NCBI RefSeq assembly: GCF_012489685.1
Contig: NC_080043.1
Span: 56,628,289 to 56,692,288 of the forward strand
Direction: 5' to 3'
From: Lotus japonicus
Taxonomy: Eukaryota; Streptophyta; Magnoliopsida; Fabales; Fabaceae
DNA: 64,000 nucleotides
Shown: piece by piece, positions 21,298 through 32,525 of the stretch
Position numbering within the stretch: position 1 is the first letter of the stretch
Layout: every line of letters starts with the position of its first letter
Made by a program: the position numbers and the translations under genes
The notes under the pieces: model-generated
What the model was told of the DNA's origin: nothing
The model's input: the letters and a program-made list of their open reading frames with translations, nothing else
The model's database searches: none

Positions 21298-24200
21298 TGT
21301 AAGACCCAAGTTTTTCGGTTTATGCCAAGAGAATAAAATCCTATTCACGATTAGGGTTGATGTATCGTGAAGGGAAACCTGAACTAGAGTTTACCAAATG
21401 AAATAAATTTATGAAGGAGAAAGTTCAGGAAAAGTCTAAGGATTTCATCAAAATCGATAGAAGGTATAGCACGATCGATATACGCTTAAACCTAGGTCAG
21501 AAACCCTAGTAAATAGCTAGTTTACGCTTAAAGTCACGATGGAAATTAATTCCAAAAATCTTTAGAGAAATGTTAGAACTTCTCTTATTCATTATACGAC
21601 AATCGTTTCGAGGCGAAACTCTATAATCTACGAACGTCCGATTCCAATCATCGGAAGTTTGCCGAAACTGAAACCCTGGTATTTCAAAACCCTAGAATCA
21701 ACCGACGATGAAGACTTTTTCTATTCAGAGCTTCAAATGAAGATTCTACACGCGTACACCCATTTCTCTTGATGATTTCAATCTTTCTTCAGAAGCAAGT
21801 TTTCTATTCCGACATTCGATGCAAAAAGTAACTTATCGGGTAAAATAGTTTTACACCGACTTTGCATTTGTTACCAAAAATACGAGGAGACCTCATTTTA
21901 GTTTTGGAATTCTTTCGCCAAAACTTATCTTAGAATTCACGGAGAATGAAGCCGGAAAAATCAGATTCGCGAAACTTTCATTTTACCGCGTTTTTGCCAA
22001 CCTCTATATATAGCCAAGAAATGAGAAAATATCACAAATCTCCACCATTTTCTCTCCAAAACCCGCGAGCACCAAGAGGAAGAGGAAGAAGAGTTTTTGT
22101 TCATTTCTTGCTGGATCGTCGATTAAACAGTTGCTACTTCAAGGTGTCGAGGTATAGTCGCTAATCCTTACCTCTGATCGTCTTTTCCATAGCTTTTCTC
22201 TATGTCTTTCTGTGCTCATAGTTTTGAGGTTTTTGCAAAACTATCCTGAATACTTCATTTTTTATTCTAAACATCTTCCCTACGTTCTCCTGAGTATGTT
22301 TAGCAAATAATACCTCGCCGATTCTCGAAAAACTACCGTCGAGTTTCAATTCTGGTGAAAATACCCATTTTGGGGCAAAGCTTCGTCCTTTGGGCTGAAA
22401 ACTATCGCCTTAGCTTAGTGCTAGTAGGATTAGTTGTCATAAACGTCGTTGGTGACGTCCCCATCCAATTTGCTTTTCGAAATTTCAGTTTTGAAATTCT
22501 GAGCTAAAATATTGACCAAAATACCCCTGCGACAGTTTTTGATCCTATAATTTTTCCGAGTTTAGAATACCCTTAGTTTCGGTTAATAATAACCTAGGAA
22601 CCAAGTTTGATCGAAGAAAAATCGACCCACCTAATTACCTAAAGTGGTCGAGCACTCTAAGGGGGAGGGGGAAAATTCCTTTTTCGAAAACTTGTCCTTT
22701 CGCGCTAGATTATCGTACCTCGGAGTATGTACTACTTCGTGTAACCTTAGTGAGTATTGGTAGTTTAGTTTCCGATAGACTTTGATAGAATTCTGTGGTT
22801 TTACTTTAAAGGTTCATTTGAAGAGTTTCCCGAGGAGCAAGGCTTTGCTTGTGAGGAAGTGTTAGAGGACCATCCTGGAGAATCTTCAGGTGAGGGCTAC
22901 TCACTGAATCTCTAGTTAATGCTTAGGGTCGATGCTTTCGACATTGATTTACTGTTTATGCACTTGTTTGTGGTTTATTGGAAAAATGTTTTCTGAGGCT
23001 TCGGCTGACAATGTAGATGATTCATCTACTGAATGTTTTTGAGATTGAATTACATGGTACGTGCTAAGTGGGTAATCTAGGATGTGTGATGCATGCTTTA
23101 TATGCTAAGTGCTACGTGGTTATTGCATAATATGTTGATATATGACATGTTGGTTGATTGTGCTGAGTTAATTATGCCTTTGCAATGAAATCTGTGATTC
23201 TGAGTAGTGAGAATAGCGGGCAGGTCATGCCGATTTTATTTTGAGATTTTGAGGAAAGTTTGATAGGACGAATGAGATTCGGGCCTTGTTGTGGTTTTTC
23301 ATGGATCGAGACATTCTCTGGAGTCATTTGGGGATTAGGAGATCCCGAGAACTTATAAGATTTGCGAAAAGACTAAAATGATATTATTTTGTAAAGAAAA
23401 CTCATAAGACATTAAACAACCTTTAAATCTTCAAATAATGATAATAAACTCGAAAGGAAGTTTAGGATGCAAATCTTAGTTTTGGAAAACGAGAAGTGTC
23501 GTCGGATCCAAGTGTTGAGGAGATTGATAAGTTCTGAGTATGTCGATACTCTTGTGCTCTGGGAGCAGTTGTGTTGTTGGGCTATCCTGGGGATAAGTCC
23601 GGGAAACCGGTAGTTTCCGAGTATGTTGATACTCTTTGCTCGTTGAGCAGTTGTGACCATCGGATGGATATGAGTCGGATGATTTGGAGATCATCATGAG
23701 TTTTGTGTTGTTGTGAAGAAGTGTCTTTTGTCGCAGAATCGACTGTTACCTTAGGGTAAGCTTTTAGAGACTTTAATTTACCTAGAGCACGTGGCGACGT
23801 GTCGAGTGAGGACGGAGACGTTGTTTGACTAATCATCCTGCATTCATGCAACATTAATGAGGTATTAACACGAGACGTACTTCGAACCTCGTCGGATTCC
23901 AAAATGGTCATAAGACCCGGATTTCCGTGTAAGAGCGTTTGTAGACGACTCTTGTAGCAGACCGAAATGGCAGACCTACGGGCTACGACTGATCTGACTA
24001 CCGTTGTTGTTGGAGTAAGAGGCACGCGGGCCGAAATGGTCCCACCGTGGCTGGTGTTAGGGCTGATCCGTTTGATGTCCATCCGTTCCGGAATGCATTT
24101 GGTTAACTGGGTTAACCGTCATATCATTTCATGCAACATGCATACTAACTTAGTTGCTGAGTGTGATTGCTACTTGATAACCCTATTTGGAACATGTTAA

Positions 24201-25335
24201 ATGTTATTATTGTCGTTTATGTTCTTTGTGGAATATGCAACCCTAGGATGTATCCCTAGCTATAAGCCTAAGTGGCTATCTCTTATCTGTACCTATTGGG
24301 TTTATTATCTACATAATTCTTTGGAGTTGACCCTCGCGTCTTCTGTGTGTGTTTTGGCGGACAACGCCCTTTGTCAGATGTCTTTAGCGGATTGGTTCAC
24401 AATGGTCCACCCTTCGGGGGGGACTAGATACGAGATGATAGACCAGGATGACCCCTGCGCGTGGGTGGTAGACCCCGCTAGCCATCGCGCGACGTACTCG
24501 GGGAGGATCATGGAGGATAGGGTAGATAGGGTAGGACACTTGATGGAAGGAGTGCTGAGGAGGAGCACTGTCAGCTTCAACTTGCCGCCAGGAGTGCATT
24601 GCGGACCAGGAGTGGGAGCACCACCGCCACCGTCGTCTTCGGATGATGAGGACCCCTCCGAGGAGGAGCCTATGGGAGTGCATTCATCAGAGTCCAGCAC
24701 ACCCACCGTTGCGATCATTGATGATCATGGTTCGGGCCCAAAGCCCGTTAGTCCAGCACCGGAGCGCATTGCGGTTGCGAGGGGAGGTCGGATAGTGTTT
24801 GTAGACTTGGTCATTCTGGATTCGGATTCAGACGACGATCATGCTAGCATGTAGGTTTTAGTGCTGGTGTGAGCTCCTCGAGATAGGATTAGTGTAGGAG
24901 TAGAGTCTTAGCTCTGAACATCATTTGTTTCTTTGGGGACAGGGTAGTTTCCGCCTATAGCTTTTTGTGTGGTTTCTTTACGGGAATCACAGAGAGTTGG
25001 TTGGACTTAGGAGGTCTTGTTTCAGGCCGATGGGCCAACTTATTCTCAGTTTTGAGGGATGGTGTTGCGGACACTTCACCTTTATATTTGGTTTGTACAT
25101 ATTGCCTATGGGCGCTACTTTTCTTCTTTCCGTCACTGGAGGTTACTCGTGACGAGGTTGCTACTTACAGCGGGGGCTGTTATATATATTGTATATTATT
25201 TCTGTTGTTTTTCGCATTTGGGTTTTATTTATTTCAGTCTTGTCTATGTTATCGACGAAAAAAAAATATTCACGTTTTTCCGCATTAAGTTTATTTTGGT
25301 TACTAAAGTGACGCCACCGAAATCGGGGTGTTACA
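21298..25335 (+). repeat. 3' LTR of the chromovirus
   Basis: 4038 bp, preceded by the polypurine tract and followed by the target duplication gatat. It is about 99% identical by eye to the 5' LTR. Confidence 0.93.
24201..24854 (+). CDS. ORF inside the chromovirus 3' LTR, unknown function
   Basis: Second copy of the LTR-borne frame (217 codons). Relative to the 5' copy it lacks one three-residue unit (VDR) because of the 9-bp repeat, and shows Gly-to-Cys and Val-to-Ile changes and two silent changes. The frame stays open. In this position it is downstream of pol and its own LTR TATA box. Confidence 0.35.
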   Translation: MLLLSFMFFVEYATLGCIPSYKPKWLSLICTYWVYYLHNSLELTLASSVCVLADNALCQMSLADWFTMVHPSGGTRYEMIDQDDPCAWVVDPASHRATYSGRIMEDRVDRVGHLMEGVLRRSTVSFNLPPGVHCGPGVGAPPPPSSSDDEDPSEEEPMGVHSSESSTPTVAIIDDHGSGPKPVSPAPERIAVARGGRIVFVDLVILDSDSDDDHASM

Positions 25336-25340
25336 GATAT

Positions 25341-27029
25341 GCTGTCCAAATTGGAAGCCATGGATAGAAACCGGATAGGATGTCACTCGGGTTCTAACTT
25401 CTAAGAAGAGGAAGTCATTGTGAGCAGAGTTTAAATAGGTGTATGGATCACAATAGGGTTCTAGACTACCAAGATAATGCAGTAATCAGTGATGAACTTG
25501 CCTCCTTAGGTGGACTTCATTGAGGATTACAGACCTGTTAAGATACTTTAGTGAACATAACATCACACTGCGTTTAAATTAGGACAATGACATGAGCACA
25601 CAAATGTTTTATTATAGAATATAGAATTACTGCATCAGACACTTAAGTTGATAATATTTATGGTATATTTCACAATTAGCATATATGTGTAAGAATCCAT
25701 TTTAGTATTCTAAAGCAAAATTAAGGCTTTGGACAGAAGAGTCTGAAATAGTTCAGAAGACAATGCAAGAGTGTAGTATATAAAGCAGCTTAGAAACATA
25801 AATATGACTTTATTTTGTAGTCTGTACAGAGTAAGAAATTTGGCTAGGTGCACTAACTTTCAATATCAATTTTCAAATTCAAATTGTGATTTCTCATCTA
25901 TTTCTTAATCAGCATCTAATATTATGAGGTATATCATCAGAAGAGAAAATCATGGGAAGCTGTAAGAGAAATATAATTCTTTTTGAATTCTCATGGGAAA
26001 ATGATTAATAACATTTCAATTTGAAGATGTAACTGAAATAGTAATTATGAAAAGGAGAAATTTACCTGGCCAGTGAGGCCGGTGCGGATATAATCAAGGC
26101 GACCCAAGAGAGTTTCAATCACCTGTACAACTTTTAGTTCCAAACCTTGATCTTGTAGTCATCACCTGCAATTCAAAAAGCACTCCTAAATAAACACAAT
26201 AGTAGTCGCTCCATACCTTAGTGATAGTAAAAGGTCCAAAGAAAAATGATAAGTCAGTGAGATCAACAGGTTCAAAGAAATTTAATGGAAAAGAGTTGAG
26301 AGAAGCTCAACCTGCGTATAGCTCTTCCTATGCTCAGTGTTCAATCATATTTTGTGATGTTCAAGCTCTCACATGGAATACCCTGAATGTTCTTCCCGTT
26401 CAGACACCTTAGTAAGCTGCTTCAATAATCAACACAGCAAAGAAAAGAAAAACAAAACCTCAGTTCAATGAGAACATAAATAACTAAAAATAAACATTGT
26501 TCTAAAAAATATAAAATATCAAGTGTGCAAAGGACAATGCAGAAGTAGCACCCGTTCTTATTCTTTTCCTTAAAGATGATAGGTTCAGAAGAAGTAAAAA
26601 AATAGCACATTCATGAATGTGTTCCTCTGGTATATGTGCGAAATATTGCAGGCGAGAGAATACAGTACTCGCCATGGATGGTGCTCGTGTGAAGGAGGAA
26701 CTGTTGGATATTCCAAATGTGGAAGATCGGAGGAAGACAAACGACGTCGTTCCCTTGTTCCCTCCCTACTCGGTCATCTAACTCAGCAGCAGTTGTAGTA
26801 GCAGCGATTTGGACAGCATCATCGTTATACATGGGTGGTTTTTCCGGTTGGATTACTCAGCCGCCACATGCATTGCTGTCACTTCTGGCACCGAAGTGGG
26901 CTTCAACTTGTGCAGCGCGTGGTCGTGACGGGAGGCGAAATAGTAGCAAATAGTTCTGCAAAGTTAGGGACTATGACAAGTGACAATGCTCCTGGGCTAG
27001 CAGAGACAGAGTAATTGAATTTGAAACAC
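25341..27029. other. Host sequence right of the chromovirus, gene debris
   Basis: AT-rich, with no intact gene. It contains a COPA-like exon remnant (26066-26165). A GC-richer stretch at 26660-26955 has short open frames on both strands (for example a 78-codon plus-strand frame with GGFSGWITQPPHALLSLL). I cannot assign these; they might belong to the neighbouring MORC fragment or another captured gene. Confidence 0.45.
26066..26165 (-). pseudogene. Coatomer alpha subunit (COPA)-like exon fragment
   Basis: On the minus strand a 100-nt segment between an acceptor (gaattgcag) and a donor (gtaaatttc) reads DDYKIKVWN. After a premature TAA it continues with sequence matching in another frame the coding for a GHLDYIRT-like segment (cgccttgattatatccgcac). 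Both fit the N-terminal WD40 repeats of plant alpha-COP, which coats COPI vesicles. With internal stops and only one exon, it is a dead fragment. The identification rests on a 9-residue exact match recalled from the family. Confidence 0.6.
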
Positions 27030-27151
27030 TTCAACAGTTGGTATGGATCATGTGAGAGTTCACCCAAAGTTTTTAAAGACTCGAGTCACGACTAATTCAA
27101 ATGCAAAAAATTATTGGGGATTTAACTCCCACAAAATTGATTATTACAATT
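27030..27151 (+). pseudogene. MORC-family ATPase pseudogene, left part
   Basis: Reads VGMDHVRVHPKFL, the conserved lead-in to the GHKL ATPase of plant MORC proteins (chromatin compaction and silencing). It then jumps, in the same frame, to NYWGFNSHKIDYY, which resembles the region after the ATPase module. The whole catalytic domain between is missing. The fragment ends at the Tat element target site (caatt 27147-27151) and continues at 36869. Confidence 0.6.
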
Positions 27152-27376
27152 TGTTCCAGTATAGAACCTTAACGTGGGCTAATCAAACTAAGAGCAAGCA
27201 AAGTAAGTAGAAAACTAAGAAAATTGCGTAAAATGATAGATCCCTGCCGCTTGGGCGGTCCTCTTTTATTTATAGCTTGGGTTTTGGCCCGGCTGGACCA
27301 TGGCTTGCCCGACCCATTTGTTACATGATAATGATAAGCCCAAAGTAAAATGATCCGGTCCGCCCATATCAGTCCA
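27152..27376 (-). repeat. 3' LTR of the Tat-lineage element
   Basis: 225 bp, TGTTCC...AGTCCA on the plus strand (TGGACT...GGAACA on the coding strand). A minus-strand TATA box (ctataaataaaag) lies near 27267-27280. Confidence 0.92.
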
Positions 27377-28382
27377 CAGGCCCACAAGACACTGATGTTT
27401 TAGAACTAAAACGATAGTGTCTTATTCAGGCCCACAACTTCTGGTGCGCCCGTGTACAATGTGAACAAATTTGTGAGCACGCAGGCTTCAACGAAATAAG
27501 GCTAACCACAAAGTAAAAATATATTAGGCTAATCATTATAAGAATAATTCTTTCTGTGTGACACGTGATGTCTAGATGACACTTTGCCCATCACCTCAAT
27601 CACTGTGCACCAAATCAATCCCTTTCCGGATTTTTGTACCTGCTGCAATCATCACAAATATACCACATATATCTTGAAACTTGCAATGCATAAAGTCTAC
27701 CTAAGCTATGCTATTCGCATTAATTGAGATGTGCATTTAAAACCCACTCATAGGGTAGCTTTTCTCTGAAACGACTCTACCCCTTCGAAACGACGCTTTT
27801 ACCTGCCAACTGACATCACTCTCTGCTCAAGCGTTACCTTTTACCAAGCGTCGCCTCTTCATGGCGCGCTGGTTCACCGCCTCAATGAATTCAAATGTGT
27901 GGCCTGAATGAACGCGTGGATTCACACAACCACACGCATGCTCGCCGTTTGCCTTAAATGCTTTTAACCACACCCTTTCGACACACCTTTTCATCTTCTA
28001 CCTTTTCTCTATATATAGCAGTCCTTCTTACCCCCAAACCATTTCACTCTTGCTTTTCAAAATTTCTACTATTCCTCTGCGATTACAAAATTTCTTGCAT
28101 TTACCTACAAGTGTTCTTCCGCATTACCAGAACTCTTTCAGATTAACCAAGTTCATCACATCCTTTTTTCACTGGTAAGCACTCCTCACTCAGTCTACTC
28201 ATGAAATTTTTACTTCTTTCTATACTAAATATCTCATCTAGAAACTTTACCTTCTTCATCTTCTTGTTTATCCAAATCAATCTTTACTTAAAATCTATTC
28301 TCCCCCACAACTCAAACTTAAATTTTACCCCTTTATATTTCATAACCCTGGATCCTTTATAATTTCAGGAATTCTTTTCAAA
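27377..28382 (+). promoter_or_regulatory. Promoter and leader of the antisense gene
   Basis: Between the 3' LTR and the antisense ATG. A TATA box tatatatag at 28010-28018 is followed by a pyrimidine-rich leader. A probable leader intron runs 28175-28368 (donor ctg|gtaagc, acceptor aatttcag|g), ending 14 bp before the ATG at 28383. GC-rich boxes with repeated acgc/gcgt motifs lie at 27770-27950. Confidence 0.6.
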
Positions 28383-30274
28383 ATGGATGCCAAACACACC
28401 CGTAGAGTCTCTAAGGCTTCTAAAACTTCTACCATTGCAGTCGATACGTGGGTTACTAGCAAAGTTAAAACTAGGTTTACTAAATTTTGCAATGTTAAAA
28501 CTGTAATGGATTTAATCACTGAAAATACTTTTCGTTCTGACGGCCAAGATGTGTACCTTGACATAGTCCCCTGTTTACCTACTGAACCTTGTTGTTTTGG
28601 GGCTCCTGACCTTAACGGAAAAAACCATACCTATTTCTTTGAAAATATCTTCTCTAACCTAAAATATAAACTCCCTCTCTCAGATTTTACTTGCTCCGTT
28701 TTAACTTTACTAAATGTTGCCCCGACACAACTCCATTGTAATAGTTGGGCATACCTCAGGGCGTTCGAACTTCTGTGTCAGGTGTTAGGTATCGAACCCA
28801 CTAGCAATAAGTTTTTCTACTTCTTTGAAACTAGTGGTAGAAGCATAAAAGGCGAATATCTTTCCTTAGCCGCCGCTAGGGGAAAAGGCCTATTTACCTT
28901 GTTTAGAAGCCACTACAAACAGTTCAAAGGGAAATTCTTTAGGCTAAACGAAACCGAGAAGTGCAAGGATGTATTTTATTTCAACGATGGAAGCCCAAAG
29001 TTCCCTTTCTACTGGACCGCCCGTTATGAGGCTATCATCAAACTTCCTGATGATTTCCTCACCCCTGAGGAAATGGTGGATTGCACCTTTTTATCTAGCA
29101 TTGATTTGAATCTCATTGAATTTCTAGATGCCCATTATGAAAACAGATTGGGTGAATATGTGGGTAAGACTCTTAAATTTCAACATCTTTGTATTTCGAG
29201 TGTTGATTTTGTTTCTAACCTTACCATTCTGTTTCAGCAAAAATGACTCGCCTCTCTGATGATGATATCCTCCGCTTCCGTCGGGAACAACAGGCTGCAA
29301 GGGAAAAAAGAAACCCAGCAAAAACTCTGATAGATGCTGATGCTAGTCATTCAGGCACCGAATCGAATCGCCCTCAAAAGAAGAAAAGAAAGAATGAAAC
29401 ACCTGAATCGGCCAAAGGGAAAAACTCTTCTCAGCCCTCAATGGAGAAATTCATGGTGAAGGGTAATCCTCAATATACAGCACACAAAGGTGGGTCTTCA
29501 AGCGCTCTTCCCCCTTCATGGAAAAGCTTGCTGAAGGAATTTGAAGAACTCACTTCTGAAGAGATAACCTCACTATGGGACTCCAAGATTGATTTTAATT
29601 CGCTGGTGGAAACGAATTTGGTGTTCGAGGCGGACCGGGAAAAGATCAAAAAGATCGGACTAAAGGAGGCCTGCCAAGCCATCATGACAAAAGGACTTGA
29701 AATTGCGGCTATTTCAAAAATGGTTGACCTGGAGACCGCTGGCTTTGACGGGATTAATTCCGCCAAACAACTAGAAGAGAAAGAAAGGGAAATCCTAAAG
29801 ATGAAGGCTACTATGAAATTGTTGGATTCTGCCAACAAAGTGAATGAGAAGAAGGCCGCAGATTTGGCCCTGGAAAATGAACGCTTGAAGAAACATGCTG
29901 AAGATTTAAACGCCACCCAGAAAACTAAGGAAGAAGAACTTGTGAAATCCAAAGCGGAAGTCACTCACCTTAATTCCGCCAACTCTGAATTGAAGAATGA
30001 AAATTCTAAGTTGCATTCAGAAATTTCTGAACTGAAGAATTCCGTCCTTGATCAATTTGAAGCTGGATTTGCAAAAGCCAAAGAACAGATTCTTTTCCTA
30101 AATCCTCAAGTTTCCATCAACCTTGCCGGTTCCGATCCTTATGCTAGGATTGTTGATGGCAAGTTGGTCAGCCCTGATACTGGCGATGAGGAAGAAGAAG
30201 AAGAAGATGAAGGAGATAAAAATGAAGAAGATGGAAACGCCAACAACAAAGAAGGCGAAGGGGAAAACCATTAG
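28383..30274 (+). CDS. Antisense gene of the Tat element (spliced, about 604 residues)
   Basis: Two open frames meet at an ATGA overlap (29243-29246). The better reading is one spliced gene: exon 1 28383-29163, intron 29164-29237 (74 bp, U-rich, donor G|GTAAGA, possible branch site TCTAAC, acceptor TGTTTCAG) and exon 2 29238-30274, which keeps phase. Exon 1 encodes a globular domain resembling Pfam 'putative gypsy type transposon' (for example YKLPLSDFTCSVLTLLNVAP, SWAYLRAFELL, FPFYWTARYEA). Exon 2 begins MTRLSDDDILRFRREQ, has a basic segment (PQKKKRKN, a possible nuclear signal), a long coiled coil at about 29760-30060, and an acidic Asp/Glu tail. Antisense extra ORFs are known in the Tat/Retand lineage and their function is unknown. 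No stop or frameshift interrupts it, unlike gag-pol. An alternative is two separate proteins. Confidence 0.75.
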
Positions 30275-31427
30275 TTCTGCCTCTGTTTAAGCATGGTTAC
30301 TGCATTAATCCATCCTTTAGTTTTCTTTTATTTCCTAAGTTAGTTTAAACTTGCCTATGTTTTGTCTTTATATTTGTAAGTGTTGAGCGATTAGCTCCAT
30401 AGTTTGTCCTAAGGTATCATGTAATGTTTATTAAGTACTATTAATGTGATATGTTTTCTATATATCAACATCCGCAAATTTCTTAATTTTAATGGCTCTA
30501 CATCTTGCTTAAATAACTTCAACACTTAAAAACTTAAAAATTCTTTCATAATTTCTACACTTAATATATCTCTGTCCCTATCCATACTCTATGAAGACAT
30601 CAAATCTTAACTTAACATAAAAATTACTAAGTTATTCCTTCTATCTCAATAACATGATCCATCTAATAACAACTATATCATTCAGTCAATCAATATAATT
30701 AATGATACTGCGCTTTACTAACCTTTCAACTGGTAATTCATTGCCAAATGATTCGCCATAATTGTTACTGTGTGTAGCAACTAATTATCGAAACAAAATT
30801 TGAACTTTTCAGTGGAAAATTCTCACTAGAATCTCCGTCAACTATTCTTTGAATCATAAGGCTTTTGTATGTAACTTAGTCAAATTTTCATTTGAACTTA
30901 GTCAATTATTTATTGAATCAGAACACACATTTGATTCAATTGGTTGCTCGCGTGGAGACTTGTGCTTAATTTGGACAAGCTTAATCCAATTTAAGGATGT
31001 GCTTATGAATTCGTGGTCAAATGCTCTAGCTATGACAGACTTACTCTTTCTCAATTGTCTGACATCGCCCAATTGATAGACCTAAGTTGACAATTTTTCA
31101 ATCAGGAAAACAAAATAAACTGAAATGTCACGCATTGGAACATTTTTTAAAAAGGTTATGCCTCATTAAAAACTCTCCCGCTTGGGGTAGAGAAAAGAGT
31201 GCATACCTGTTATTCATTAATGTGTAGTGCCTCGTTAAAAACTCTCCCGCCTGGGGTAGAGAAAAGAGTGCACCACACTAAGTCTTACAACAAAACATAG
31301 TCTGAACAACATGGAGAAACATAATCTGAAACGACAACTGACACACAAACCAAACACACTGACAACAATACACAAACTGCAAACCCAGCAAACTAACAAA
31401 CAAACACACAAACTGATAACTAACTGA
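30275..31427. other. Non-coding spacer between the antisense gene and integrase
   Basis: AT-rich, with no gene on either strand. Holds the probable 3' end of the antisense transcript and a tandem pair (31160-31272). Confidence 0.65.
31160..31272. repeat. Two 44-bp direct repeats in the Tat spacer
   Basis: Copies at 31160-31203 and 31229-31272 (gcctcRttaaaaactctcccgc...gagaaaagagtgca) differ at two positions and are separated by 25 bp. Confidence 0.85.
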
Positions 31428-32525
31428 TCAACTGTAGTAGTAACGGAGATGTTGTGCATTCCAAGCTCTTGGAATTCTTCGCCCTGACAATTCCTCCAAA
31501 TGATACGCGCCTTGGCCTAATTCCCTTAAGATCCTGTATGGTCCTTCCCAGTTTGGTGATAGCTTTGAATCGTCCGGTCCCTAAGCCTTTCTGCGTAACA
31601 CCAGATCGCCAACCTTCATTTGCCTTGGAACTACCCTTGAATTATATCGCCTTTCTGACCTCTGTTTCACCAATGCCTGTCTCAGACGAACTGCTGCTTG
31701 AGTTTCTTCCGCCAAATTTATGTCCACCAGCCTATTAGCATCATTCTGATCTTCACTGTACGTAGCCACCCTAAAAGTGACATCCTGAACCTCTGCTGGA
31801 ATCATCGCATCCACTCCATAAGCCAACTTGAAAGGTGTCTCGCCTGTCGTAGACTGAGGAGTGGTGCTATATGCCCAGATTACAGTTAATAACTCATCAG
31901 CCCACAATCCCTTTGCTTCGCCCAATCGCTTCTTTATACCATTAAGAACCACCTTGTTAGCAGATTCTACCTGCCCATTAGACTGTGGGTGTTCTACTGA
32001 AGCAAATCGCAACTCAATACCTATTTCTGAACAGAAACTCTCCACACTCCTGCTAGTAAATTGAGTTCCATTATCCGAAACTATAGTAGCTGGCACGCCA
32101 AACCTGCAAATCAACTTCCTCCAATAAAACCTCTTAACCTTCTCTGTTGTGATCCTTGCCATTGACTCCGCCTCAATCCATTTGGTAAAATAGTCAACCG
32201 CCACTAAGACATATCGAACCTGTGACCCCACTGGTGTAAAAGGTCCCAATATATCCACGCCCCACATCGCGAATGGCCATGACGAACTCATCGAACTCAA
32301 CTCTTCAGGCGGTGCTCTGTGTAAGTCTGCGTAAATCTGACATTTGTTACATTTTTTCACATAATCCATACAGTCTGATCTCAATGTCGGCCAGTAAAAT
32401 CCTGCCCTTAAAACTTTAGCTGCGAACGATCTGCCTCCAATATGACTTGCACAAACCCCCTCATGAACCTCAAACATGATTCGCTCTGCATCCTCCAACC
32501 CCTCTTCTGTACAATTGATCGCCAA
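31428..32525 (-). pseudogene. Tat integrase, interrupted
   Basis: On the minus strand, the zinc domain (HEGVCASHIGG...CNKCQIYA) is followed by the catalytic core (GVDILGPFT, TIVSDNGTQFTS, SVEHPQSNGQVESANK), a D,D-35-E layout. The C-terminal part reads WAYSTTPQSTTGETPF and KVGDLVLRRKA. An in-frame TAG at 31581-31583 interrupts the usual KLSPNWEGPY segment, and the frame runs on to TGA 31428-31430. The junction with the RNase H part upstream is frameshifted near 32500. No chromodomain is present, as expected for the Tat lineage. Confidence 0.88.

Larger units (their letters stand above)
8802..25335 (+). mobile_element. Tekay/Del-type chromovirus (Ty3/gypsy) with 4-kb LTRs, carrying a nested element
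   Basis: A perfect 5-bp target duplication gatat (8797-8801, 25336-25340) flanks two LTRs of 4049 and 4038 bp, both TGTAAGACC...GTGTTACA. An initiator-Met-type primer site follows the left LTR. A polypurine tract (ggagggtgg, about 21285-21294) precedes the right one. Without the nested insertion (13350-18530) the internal region is only about 3.3 kb: gag and most of protease are gone, and pol has nonsense codons and a deletion. The LTRs differ at roughly 40 sites by eye (about 1%), so the insertion is recent but the element is defective. Confidence 0.93.

Noticed and set aside
29243..29246. ATGA overlap as translational coupling of two antisense proteins
   Set aside because: Coupled re-initiation is a bacterial-type device. 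A 74-bp U-rich intron with good splice sites joins the frames instead.
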